A DNA stretch of 64,000 bases from positions 1-64,000 of the forward strand of contig NZ_WXZL01000004.1 in NCBI RefSeq assembly GCF_009982895.1. Direction: 5' to 3'. Both the position numbers and the translations under genes were made by a program. The notes below the pieces were generated by a model. It saw only the letters and a program-made list of their open reading frames with translations, did no database searches and was not told the origin of the DNA. This stretch comes from Deinococcus alpinitundrae (GTDB lineage Bacteria; Deinococcota; Deinococci; Deinococcales; Deinococcaceae). Position 1 is the first letter of the stretch; every line of letters begins with the position of its first letter. Positions 53,527-64,000 of this stretch are shown here, one piece after another.

Positions 53527-54075
53527 TCAGCCGTTGAGGTACTGCGAATAGCTCTTGCGGAACTTGACCACCTTGGGCGTGATCACGGCCGCGCAGTACG
53601 GCTGATTGGGGTTGTTGGCGAAGTAATGCTTGTGGTAGTCCTCGGCCACGTAAAACGGGCTGGCCGGTTCCAGCGTGGTCACGATGCCTCTGTCGTAGAT
53701 GTGCTGGGCCGAGAGGTCGCCAATGAATGCCTCCACCTCGGCCTTCTCCGCTTCCGACTGGTAGAACACGGCGGAGCGGTACTGGGTGCCCACGTCGTGG
53801 CCCTGGCGGTTGAGCTGAGTGGGGTCGTGGGTGGCGAAGAAGATGCCCAGCACGTCTTTGTAGGAAATGACGCTGGGGTCGAAACTCAGGCGCACCGCCT
53901 CGGCGTGGCCGGTTCTGCCGGTGCAGACCTGATCGTAGCTGGGGTTGGCGACCGCACCGCCGATGTAGCCACTCTCGACCTTGTGAACGCCCTTGACGTT
54001 CTCGAATACAGCCTCGATACACCAGAAGCAGCCGCTGGCGAGAATCGCGGTTTGAAGTTTGGGTGAATCCGTCAT
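53527..54075 (-). CDS. msrA: Peptide methionine sulfoxide reductase
   Basis: 182 residues. The catalytic [16 protein letters not shown], followed by GYIGG and the [17 protein letters not shown] substrate block, identifies MsrA, which repairs methionine-S-sulfoxide. Its C-terminus ends in [11 protein letters not shown]; a second cysteine appears in [14 protein letters not shown] lies 6 bases before ATG 54075. Together with katA it fits an oxidative stress defence theme. Confidence 0.94.
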   Translation of the reverse strand: MTDSPKLQTAILASGCFWCIEAVFENVKGVHKVESGYIGGAVANPSYDQVCTGRTGHAEAVRLSFDPSVISYKDVLGIFFATHDPTQLNRQGHDVGTQYRSAVFYQSEAEKAEVEAFIGDLSAQHIYDRGIVTTLEPASPFYVAEDYHKHYFANNPNQPYCAAVITPKVVKFRKSYSQYLNG

Positions 54076-54183
54076 GGTCACAGTCTGCCGCGCCGCGCCG
54101 GACGACAAGGCAGGAGTCGGCACCTTTGAAGCTTGAGGAAACTTTGGTCAATCTGGCTGGGTGGGTGATCCCAGTGAACAGAC

Positions 54184-54933
54184 TCAGTGAATCAGCAGCC
54201 GCGCCGAAACCAGCAGCACGATCAAAGCGTAAATGACCTTGATGAAGGCCGAGCCGCGCAGCATCGCCATGCGCGCGCCCACATACGCGCCCAGCGCATT
54301 GGCCGCGCCCATCGGCAATCCGATCCAGAAGACCATCTTGCCGCCCAGCAAAAAGAAGATGAACGCGCCCACGTTGGTGGCGAAGTTGATGGCCTTGGCG
54401 TTGCCTGACGACCGCACCAGATTGAAGCCCGCCAGGGTAAACAGGAACATCAGGAACGTGCCGGTGCCGGGGCCGATGAAGCCGTCGTAGAGGCCGACGA
54501 TCAGCGTGCCGGGCAAGGTCAGGGCCAGCATCCTGCCGCTCAGACCGGGATAGCGGTCTTCCAGACCGAACTTCTTGTTGACGATGACCAGCACGCCCAC
54601 GCCCAGAATGACCACCGCCACCAGATTCTTGAACACATTGGGATCGACGAAATGCACCAGATACGCGCCCAGGGCGCTGCCGATCAGGGCCAGCGGAATG
54701 AGCCGCGCCATCAGCAGCCACTCGATATGCCCGGCCCGTCCGTACTGCATAGTGGCGCTGCCGGAGCCGAAAATCGCCAGCAACTTGTTGGTCGCCACCG
54801 CCTGCGCAGGTGACAGGCCCATGAAAAATAGTGTGGGCAGCGTGATGGTGCCGCCGCCACCCGCCACCGCGTCGATAAAGCCCGCCAGGAAGGCCAGCGG
54901 TAGGCCGTAGAGAAGAACCGTCCACTCGGGCAT
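54184..54933 (-). CDS. TauE/SafE family sulfite/anion exporter
   Basis: 249 residues, about eight hydrophobic helices. [26 protein letters not shown] near the N-terminus and [24 protein letters not shown] in the middle are the two glycine-rich hallmarks of the family, which moves sulfite or related organosulfur anions. ATG 54933 has TATACT 8 bases upstream. The gene follows msrA after a 108-base gap, same strand. Confidence 0.88.
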   Translation of the reverse strand: MPEWTVLLYGLPLAFLAGFIDAVAGGGGTITLPTLFFMGLSPAQAVATNKLLAIFGSGSATMQYGRAGHIEWLLMARLIPLALIGSALGAYLVHFVDPNVFKNLVAVVILGVGVLVIVNKKFGLEDRYPGLSGRMLALTLPGTLIVGLYDGFIGPGTGTFLMFLFTLAGFNLVRSSGNAKAINFATNVGAFIFFLLGGKMVFWIGLPMGAANALGAYVGARMAMLRGSAFIKVIYALIVLLVSARLLIH

Positions 54934-55069
54934 CGCAGCAGAGTATAGGGACACAGCCTGCGGCGGGGCCAAGCCGGGGCACCTGCCGACTGCGCCGGGC
55001 AGTGTATGCAGGGACAGCATTGAGCATGCAGGGGCATCTTCCTCTCACGCCGGGCCGCGACACTGGGCC

Positions 55070-55615
55070 ATGAACCGATTGCGCCGGAGCCTGCTGCTGG
55101 GTGTGGGAACGCTGAGCACCCTGGGATTCGCCGCGCCCTACCAGGCCAGCAGCGGCCAGGCGATTTTCGATTACCGGGTCGTTCTTTTGCCGGTGGAGGG
55201 CAAGACAGCCCAGGTCAGCGCAGCGCTCGACTTCAACCCCGACGACCTCGCCAGCGTCAGCGGGACGGTCAGGGTCAACGTGGCCTCGCTCAAGACCGGC
55301 AACAGCCTGCGCGACGATCACATGGCCGGGGCGCTGGGCGCGGCCCAGTTCAAGGACGCCGTATTCACGCTCTCAGGAGTGCAGGGGCTGGGGCGTTTGC
55401 CCGAGGGCCAAGCGGTGAGCACCACCGTCAACGGACAGCTGAGTCTCAAGGGGGTCAGCAAGCCGCTGAGCGCGCCGGTCAAGCTGATGCGCCAGGGCAG
55501 CAGCGTGGCGGTGGCAACCCAGTTCAAGTTCAACCCGCACGACTTCGGCGTCAATTATCCCGGCGGCGCGAGCAGCATCGCAGTGAATGTCAGTTTCAAG
55601 GTGCAAACACCTTGA
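55070..55615 (+). CDS. YceI family protein
   Basis: 181 residues with a signal peptide (LLLGVGTLSTLGFA). The mature beta-barrel fold of the YceI family is shown by YRVVLLPVEGKTAQVSAALDFNPDD, VASLKTGNSLRDDHM and FNPHDFGVNYPGGASS. YceI proteins bind polyisoprenoids or similar lipids in the periplasm. Upstream GACACT ends 5 bases before ATG 55070. Confidence 0.9.
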   Translation: MNRLRRSLLLGVGTLSTLGFAAPYQASSGQAIFDYRVVLLPVEGKTAQVSAALDFNPDDLASVSGTVRVNVASLKTGNSLRDDHMAGALGAAQFKDAVFTLSGVQGLGRLPEGQAVSTTVNGQLSLKGVSKPLSAPVKLMRQGSSVAVATQFKFNPHDFGVNYPGGASSIAVNVSFKVQTP

Positions 55616-55702
55616 GTAAGGGGGGGCGGCCAGCCGTCAGGGTGCTGTCAGAGGTAACCAGCTAGGCTTCCCCCACGCCAACCTCCGGTCGCGTCAGGCC
55701 CC

Positions 55703-55732
55703 CGCCCCGCCTGTGAAAGAGGGCGTTTTTTC
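55703..55732 (-). terminator. Weak terminator
   Basis: CGCCC (55703-55707) pairs with GGGCG (55721-55725) around a 13-base loop and is followed on the plus strand by TTTTTT. It could end YceI transcripts on the plus strand (strand uncertain, gap 55616-55776 holds no gene). Confidence 0.4.
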
Positions 55733-55776
55733 TTGCTCGCTTCCAAAATGCACAGGCCACCACCCACGACCCTTGC

Positions 55777-56580
55777 TCACCGGCTGGCGATCTTGATGCG
55801 CCGCTCGAGCTGATCAGTAAACAGGGTCATGACGGTAGTCAGGGCCAGGTACACGGCGGCCACAGCGCTCAGCACCGGAATCGGCTGAAAGGTCTCGCTG
55901 CTGACCCGCTGCCCAGCCAGCGTCAGTTCGACCAGCGCGATGGCCGAGGCCAGCGAGGAGTCCTTGAGCAGCGCCACTAGGTTATTGACCAGCGGGGGCA
56001 CGACCACCCGCAGCGCCTGCGGCAAGATGATGCTGGTCATGGTCTGCGCGCCGCTGAGGCCCAGGCTGCGCGACGCCTCGCTCTGGCCCCTGGGAATCGC
56101 CTGAATGCCCGCCCGGATCACCTCGGCGTTGTAGGCCCCCACATTGAGCGAGAGCGCCACCACGGCCGACCAGAACTCGTTGAGCTGCACGTTGATCCCG
56201 ATCTTTTGCAGCAGCGGCGGCAGGGCGTTGTAGACGAACAGAATCTGGACCAGCAGCGGCGTGCCGCGCACCAGCCAGATGAAGATGCCCGCCGGAGCGC
56301 GGACCAGGGCACTGCCACTCGTACGCATCAGGCCTGCCAGCAGCCCCACCGCCAGCCCGATTAAGCCCGAGACCACCGTCAACAGCAGGGTGATGCGCGC
56401 GCCGTCCACGAACAGACTGGCCCGTGAGCCGATCGGTTCGGGCATGACGCGCAGCACCACGCTGATCAGCAAGAACAGCAGGTAAAAGGCGACGCCCGCA
56501 CCGAGCAGCCACAGCAGCAGCGTCCAGCCGCCCAGCGGCCTCGCTCTCGGCACGGCGGGTTGGGGAGCCGGAGCGCTCAA
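55777..56580 (-). CDS. Amino-acid ABC transporter permease
   Basis: 267 residues, His/Glu/Gln-type permease (HisMQ fold). The conserved cytoplasmic loop EVIRAGIQAIPRGQSEASRSLGLSG and the C-terminal SIILPQALRVVVPPLVNN are present. The start is TTG 56580, supported by GGAGG five bases upstream. It follows the binding-protein gene on the same strand with a 156-base gap that holds a stable hairpin, a common way to keep binding-protein mRNA more abundant. No ATPase of this type is adjacent. Confidence 0.92.
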   Translation of the reverse strand: MSAPAPQPAVPRARPLGGWTLLLWLLGAGVAFYLLFLLISVVLRVMPEPIGSRASLFVDGARITLLLTVVSGLIGLAVGLLAGLMRTSGSALVRAPAGIFIWLVRGTPLLVQILFVYNALPPLLQKIGINVQLNEFWSAVVALSLNVGAYNAEVIRAGIQAIPRGQSEASRSLGLSGAQTMTSIILPQALRVVVPPLVNNLVALLKDSSLASAIALVELTLAGQRVSSETFQPIPVLSAVAAVYLALTTVMTLFTDQLERRIKIASR

Positions 56581-56680
56581 GGCCGCCTCCAGCCGCTCGA
56601 ATCCAATCTGGTCTGGTCCTGACGCCCGCAGTCGTTGTGCATTCGGGCTACTATCTCACAATTTGGTGCGTGCCATGAAC

Positions 56681-56714
56681 GATGCCCGCCGTCCTGAAGC
56701 AGGCGGCGGGCATC
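56681..56714 (-). terminator. Intercistronic hairpin between binding protein and permease
   Basis: GATGCCCGCCG / CGGCGGGCATC (11 base pairs) continued by CCTG/CAGG inside one bulged T, with a 3-base loop. There is no T-run, so attenuation or mRNA stabilisation is as likely as termination. Confidence 0.5.
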
Positions 56715-56736
56715 GCAACAGGCCGGGAACTTCAGT

Positions 56737-57492
56737 TCAGCGGCAGCGGATGTCCTGGCTGAAGTACTGGTTACTCAGCTTGGCGTAGCTGCCATTGTTC
56801 TCGAGCTTGGCGAGGCTGGCATTGAGTTCCTTGAGCAAGCTCTCGTTGCCCTTCTTGACAGCCATGGCGATTTTTTCCTGAAACAGCAGGTCGCCCTGCA
56901 CCAGCTTGCCCGGCATCGACTTGATGGCGTCCAGACCCAGGAACTTGTCGCTGACCCAGGCGTCGGCGCGGCCCGCCATCAGTGCGGCCTCGGCGTCGGT
57001 GTCTTTGGGGAAGGTCTTGACATCCTTGACGCCCTTGACCTTCTTGACATTGTCGAGGTAGGTGGTGCCGACCTGCACCGCCACCGTCTTGCCCATCAGA
57101 TCGGCCGCCGTCTTGGGGCCGCCGGGCTTGCTGACAATCGCTCCGCCGGTGCAGTAGTGCGGGTCGGAGAAGTCCACGGCCTTGGCGCGCTCAGGAGTGA
57201 TGCCGTGCGAGGCGATCACAAAGTCGTAGCGGTCCTGGCCCAGCCCGATCAGCAGGTTGTCGAACGGCTGGGTGATCCACTCGACCTTGACACCGAGCTG
57301 CTTGGCGACGGCCGTGCCCAGATCGACCTCGAAGCCGGTCAGCTTCTTGCCCTCGAAGTAGTTGAACGGCTTGAACGCGCCCTCGGTGGCGATCTTGATG
57401 GTGCCTGCCGCCTTGATCTGGTCCCAGGTGCGCGCCTGGGCGGCGGAGGCAAGAAGCGTCAGGGCGGTCAGGGCGAGGATGGTTCGGTTCAT
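56737..57492 (-). CDS. Amino-acid ABC transporter substrate-binding protein
   Basis: 251 residues with a signal peptide (ILALTALTLLASAAQA). The family-3 binding fold is shown by GTIKIATEGAFKPFNYFEGKKLTGFEVDLGTAVAKQLGV, then FSDPHYCTGGAIVSKPGG, and GKTVAVQVGTTYLDNV. It binds a polar amino acid and delivers it to the permease encoded downstream. AGGAGG lies 7 bases before the ATG. Confidence 0.93.
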   Translation of the reverse strand: MNRTILALTALTLLASAAQARTWDQIKAAGTIKIATEGAFKPFNYFEGKKLTGFEVDLGTAVAKQLGVKVEWITQPFDNLLIGLGQDRYDFVIASHGITPERAKAVDFSDPHYCTGGAIVSKPGGPKTAADLMGKTVAVQVGTTYLDNVKKVKGVKDVKTFPKDTDAEAALMAGRADAWVSDKFLGLDAIKSMPGKLVQGDLLFQEKIAMAVKKGNESLLKELNASLAKLENNGSYAKLSNQYFSQDIRCR

Positions 57493-57652
57493 AGTGGGCC
57501 TCCTGAACAAGACCCCAGCGGCTCGGCGGCGCGCCGGGTCAGACGTGGGAATGACGGCAATTTAGCGCATGGCGGTGAGGCGCGGGCACACCTGGGCGTC
57601 AGCGCTGCGTCAGGTGGAGGCCAGGGCAGGGGCCACGGCCGCAGCAGACCAC

Positions 57653-57683
57653 AAAAAAGCCGACCCCGATGAAGGGGCCAGCT
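57653..57683 (-). terminator. Terminator after the MalK/UgpC-type gene
   Basis: Minus strand: AGCTGGCCCC, loop of about 6, GGGGTCGGCT, then TTTTT; ten base pairs including two G-T pairs. Confidence 0.85.
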
Positions 57684-57709
57684 CTTCGGCACTCAACAGC
57701 TGTCAGGAC

Positions 57710-58915
<1,206 letters not shown>

Positions 58916-59022
58916 GATTGCGCCTACCTTTCGCCCCGTCTCTTCGCCGTGAGCGTCCTCAGCGAATTGGGGTACATGAAGAGAATGCCTATTGCTTCTG
59001 CTTGGGCCAGCCGGACCTTGCG

Positions 59023-59052
59023 AGTATACGGCGGGGTCAAGCGTTGTGACAA
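59023..59052 (-). promoter_or_regulatory. Promoter of the UgpC-type gene
   Basis: Minus strand: TTGTCA (59047-59052), 18-base spacer, TATACT (59023-59028). Transcription would start near 59016, about 100 bases before the ATG; the leader carries a Shine-Dalgarno-like AGGTAGG. Confidence 0.65.
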
Positions 59053-59096
59053 GGGTGTGACAGACGACTTCGGGTTGCCGGACCTGTCCAAGGCAA

Positions 59097-59126
59097 CGCC
59101 CCGACCCTGTTTGGGGGGTCGGGGCG
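59097..59126. terminator. Terminator between secA and the UgpC-type gene
   Basis: Perfect 11-base-pair stem CGCCCCGACCC / GGGTCGGGGCG, loop of 8 bases, 32 bases downstream of the secA stop on the minus strand. No long T-run. Confidence 0.7.
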
Positions 59127-59157
59127 CGTGGCCTGCCGAAGCAGTCGGGCGCTGGTC

Positions 59158-61758
<2,601 letters not shown>

Positions 61759-61766
61759 GACCTCAG

Positions 61767-61796
61767 AGTATAGCCTGACGGCGCGGCGCGAGTGAA
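61767..61796 (-). promoter_or_regulatory. secA promoter
   Basis: Minus strand: TTCACT (61791-61796), 18-base spacer, TATACT (61767-61772), only 8 bases before the ATG. Confidence 0.6.
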
Positions 61797-61860
61797 ACGG
61801 ATATTAGCGGCATGGGTATAGGCGATCTGAGCGCCTCAGACTCAAGAGACCTGGGCAGGG

Positions 61861-62877
61861 TCAGACGTTCGCCAGCGGTGCATACGCCGCCGCCCCGTCG
61901 TCCAGCCCACCCGGCTCTCTTCCCGATCTGATGGCCGCCGCACCCGCCAGCGCGATCATGGCCCCGTTGTCGGTGTTGAGGCCCTGGCCTGGAAAGACAG
62001 CCCGCAGACCGGACGCGCCGAAGGCTTCACGCAGCGCTCGGTTGGCCGCCACCCCCCCCGACACCACCACCGTCCGGCGGTCCAGATCGTGGGCCGCCCG
62101 CAGGGTCACTTTCAGTAGGTGCTTGACCGCTACCGCCTGAAAACTGGCCGCCAGGTCTTCCCCACTGGCCCCGGCCCGGTGCGCCAGCAGGGCCGCCGTC
62201 TTGAGGCCGCTGAACGAAAAGTCGTAGCTGCTCTGGCCGGTCATCGGCTCCTTGAAGGTGACGCCCCTGGGGTTGCCGCGCTGAGCCGCCTCGGCGATGG
62301 CCGGGCCGCCGGGATAGCCCAGGTCCGCCAGCCGGGCGATCTTGTCGAACGCCTCGCCCGCCGCGTCGTCGCGGGTCGCCCCGATCAAGCGGTACTCGCC
62401 CACCTGGGCCACGTCGAACAGATGGGTGTGGCCACCCGACACCACCAGCGCCAGATACGGCGCTTGCAACTCGGCCTCACTGGCCGCCGCGAAGATGTGA
62501 CCCTCCAGGTGATGCGCGGCGTAGAACGGCACGCCGAGCCCCTGCGCCAGGCCCTTGCCGTACATCAGCCCCACCAGCAGCGCTCCCACCAGACCGGGGC
62601 CGGAAGTGGCCGTCACCGCGCCGAGATCAGCCACTTTGACACCCGCTTCCTTCAGGGCGTCTTCCATCACCGCGTCGATACGCTCCACGTGTTCGCGGCT
62701 GGCGAGTTCCGGCATCACCCCGCCGTAGGACGCGTGAACCGTCTGGCTCCAGATGCGGTTGGCCCGCACCTCCACCCGCCCGCCGGGGTACAGCGCCACC
62801 ACGCCCACGCCAGTATCGTCGCAGGAGGTGTCGATGCCCAGAATGAGCAGGGGGTCGTTCAGCGGCTGGGGCGTCAT
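61861..62877 (-). CDS. tsaD: tRNA N6-adenosine threonylcarbamoyltransferase
   Basis: 338 residues. TsaD (Kae1/Qri7) transfers threonylcarbamoyl to A37 of tRNAs that read ANN codons. GIDTSCDDT at the start, HHLEGH with metal-binding histidines, VVSGGHTHLF, and the SGGVAANRALREAFGASGLRAVFPGQGLNTDNGAMIA block are complete. ATG 62877 has TAGATT 7 bases upstream; a TTG at 62886 is the alternative. It is upstream of secA on the same strand with a gap of 102 bases. Confidence 0.96.
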   Translation of the reverse strand: MTPQPLNDPLLILGIDTSCDDTGVGVVALYPGGRVEVRANRIWSQTVHASYGGVMPELASREHVERIDAVMEDALKEAGVKVADLGAVTATSGPGLVGALLVGLMYGKGLAQGLGVPFYAAHHLEGHIFAAASEAELQAPYLALVVSGGHTHLFDVAQVGEYRLIGATRDDAAGEAFDKIARLADLGYPGGPAIAEAAQRGNPRGVTFKEPMTGQSSYDFSFSGLKTAALLAHRAGASGEDLAASFQAVAVKHLLKVTLRAAHDLDRRTVVVSGGVAANRALREAFGASGLRAVFPGQGLNTDNGAMIALAGAAAIRSGREPGGLDDGAAAYAPLANV

Positions 62878-62907
62878 GGACGGCAATCTAGCAGAGGTGC
62901 CCGCGCA

Positions 62908-62969
62908 CCATGCTGCTCAGAAACCTTGTTGTTAAAGAGCCATGTTGCTCAGGAACCTTGTTGCCAAAC
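62908..62969. repeat. Two tandem copies of a 32-base unit
   Basis: CCATGCTGCTCAGAAACC... (62908-62937) and CCATGTTGCTCAGGAACC... (62940-62969) agree at 25 of 30 positions with a 32-base period. Both begin between tsaD and the tRNA gene. Could be part of a dispersed chromosomal repeat; only two copies are seen. Confidence 0.6.
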
Positions 62970-63012
62970 AAACGGGGCCGCACCCTGAACACTGGTACGG
63001 CCCCGTTTGTTT
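62966..63012. terminator. Terminator downstream of tRNA-Ser
   Basis: Perfect 15-base-pair stem (62966-62980 with 62998-63012, arms AAACAAACGGGGCCG / CGGCCCCGTTTGTTT), loop of 17 bases, just beyond the 3' end of the tRNA gene on the minus strand. Confidence 0.85.
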
Positions 63013-63027
63013 ATCTGACTCTTTTTG

Positions 63028-63117
<90 letters not shown>

Positions 63118-63255
63118 AGCGCCATCTGAAACCCACTTTGCCCAGACGTGAGCGAGGCGAAGTGTAGCACGCGCCCACAGCGCCTTCAAGAGTCAGCTCC
63201 AGCGGCACTGCCCACCTGCTGCTCCCCCATTCATCGGGGTCAAAGTCGGCGGCGC

Positions 63256-63261
63256 TACAGT
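63256..63261 (+). promoter_or_regulatory. -10 element of the murJ transcript
   Basis: TACAGT ends 6 bases before the ATG at 63268, the leaderless distance used by many genes in this window; it is 60 bases before the murJ start, so the small ORF would be the first thing translated. Confidence 0.5.
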
Positions 63262-63267
63262 ACACGG

Positions 63268-63324
63268 ATGCTCCGCTTCCTTTCGCTGCTGGCCCGCTTC
63301 GCTGATTCTCAGCGGCGGCCATGA
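63268..63324 (+). CDS. 18-codon leader ORF overlapping murJ
   Basis: ATG 63268, 18 codons (begins MLRFLSLLARFADSQ), stop TGA 63322-63324 overlapping the murJ ATG as ATGA. TACAGT lies 6 bases upstream, so it is probably leaderless. murJ itself has no clear ribosome binding site, so ribosomes ending this ORF may reinitiate on murJ. Basic and hydrophobic peptide; could be only a translation device. Confidence 0.5.
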   Translation: MLRFLSLLARFADSQRRP

Positions 63325-64000
63325 CGACGCCCGAAACTGCCGACACGCCCGCTTCTGAGGCCACCCTACCGCCCGCCCCAGTGCCGCGCTCGGCCACCCG
63401 CAACACCTTAATTGTGATGGCCGGGACACTCGGCTCGCGCTTATCGGGGGTGGTGAGGCAGCAGCTCATCAACGGCTTTGGCAACGAACTGCTCGACGCC
63501 TTCACCATCGCCTCGCGGGTGCCCAATCTGTTTCGTGAGCTGCTGGCCGAGGGCGCACTGGTCAACTCGTTCATCCCGGTCTACAAATCGCTCTCTTCCG
63601 GCGAGAAGAGTCAGCTGGCCCGCGCTTTCTCTGGCGCCCTCATCGGCATCAACCTGATTCTGATGGTGCTGGGCATTCTGGCCGCGCCCTGGATCGTCAG
63701 CTTGCTGGTCGCCAGCAACGCCAACGTGGACACCGGACTGGCCGTTTACATGACCCGCCTGGTGATGCCGTTCCTGACCCTGATCAGCCTGGCCTCGATC
63801 GCCATGGGCCTTCTCAACGCCGACGAGCATTTCCGCGAGTCGAGCTTCGCGCCGATTGCCTTCAATGCCGTATCCATCGTCATCTTGCTGATCGCCACGG
63901 TGCTGTTTCCGCACTCGGCGACCTGGCTGGCGCTCAGCTGGCTGCTGGGCGGACTGGCGCAACTGCTCATTCAGCTTCCGGCGCTGCAACGCTACGGCCT
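63321..64000 (+). CDS. murJ: Lipid II flippase MurJ (5' part, runs off the right edge)
   Basis: At least 226 residues visible. After a 20-residue polar N-terminus come RNTLIVMAGTLGSRLSGVVRQQLINGFGN and LFRELLAEGALVNSFIPVYKSL, the hallmarks of MurJ/MviN, with transmembrane helices (GALIGINLILMVLGILAAPWIVSLLV and others). MurJ moves lipid II across the membrane for peptidoglycan assembly. The frame continues past the window. Start ATG 63321 overlaps the stop of the 18-codon ORF. Confidence 0.9.
   Translation, partial: MTTPETADTPASEATLPPAPVPRSATRNTLIVMAGTLGSRLSGVVRQQLINGFGNELLDAFTIASRVPNLFRELLAEGALVNSFIPVYKSLSSGEKSQLARAFSGALIGINLILMVLGILAAPWIVSLLVASNANVDTGLAVYMTRLVMPFLTLISLASIAMGLLNADEHFRESSFAPIAFNAVSIVILLIATVLFPHSATWLALSWLLGGLAQLLIQLPALQRYG

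Noticed and set aside
53003..55321. 772-codon minus-strand frame spanning msrA and the TauE gene
   Set aside because: Out of frame with four well-supported genes and full of low-complexity arginine and glycine.

Overview
The window is a GC-rich, gene-dense stretch of bacterial chromosome that looks like Deinococcus. The clues are gene content (an OxyR/PerR-era type catalase with long N-terminus, DinB-family protein, tandem TerD protein, type III pantothenate kinase, SufU-like scaffold, HisIE fusion, BTAD-type giant regulator, many secreted proteins without relatives I can name) and promoter architecture: more than twenty genes carry a TANNNT-like -10 hexamer that ends only 5-8 bases before the start codon, the leaderless arrangement known to be very common in Deinococcus. 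The genus is an inference; I cannot name the species. No rRNA, CRISPR array, insertion sequence, prophage gene or integrase was seen, so this is mostly core and genus-specific chromosome.

Layout. 1-3.3 kb: acetyltransferase, small P-loop kinase-like protein, MFS permease, FMN-binding stress-type protein. 3.3-6.6 kb: glutaredoxin-like protein, GbsR/MarR regulator divergent from an ABC exporter whose permease gene has an in-frame TGA. 6.6-12.7 kb: carbohydrate enzymes (glpX, pgm), dnaJ, tandem TerD. 12.7-16.9 kb: coaX, a single-domain response regulator, hisF-hisIE, prs. 16.9-23.5 kb: DUF427, a large secreted beta-propeller, a branched-chain amino acid type binding protein, psuG with a PfkB kinase, and a SufU-like scaffold. 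23.5-29.3 kb: ruvB, BON/LysM protein, purB, a lipoprotein resembling YiiX-type hydrolases, an inositol monophosphatase coupled to a 58-residue membrane protein. 29.4-35.4 kb: a 1048-residue AAA/BTAD transcription activator, a stand-alone styrene/indole monooxygenase-like flavoprotein and a lipoprotein. 35.4-43 kb: Yip1 protein, LysR regulator, secreted repeat protein, acetyltransferase, queG, phosphoesterase, DinB. 43-50.6 kb: katA, a saccharopine-dehydrogenase-fold reductase, a large secreted nuclease, mobA, and a ferredoxin-phosphatase pair. 50.6-55.6 kb: a four-gene chain in which every junction is a 4-base ATGA overlap (coiled-coil membrane protein, 60-residue Ser/Gly-tailed protein, orphan TAXI binding protein, Cys-rich secreted protein), then msrA, a TauE/SafE permease and YceI. 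55.7-64 kb: amino-acid ABC genes, a MalK/UgpC-type ATPase, secA, tsaD, tRNA-Ser(CGA) and the beginning of murJ.

Points most worth following: the ATGA-chained TAXI operon; an 18-codon leaderless ORF that overlaps and probably delivers ribosomes to murJ; the palindromic operator in the GbsR-ABC divergent promoter; the nonsense codon in the ABC permease; the BTAD regulator next to an unpartnered StyA-like monooxygenase with two palindromes upstream; and the inverted repeat in the ruvB promoter.
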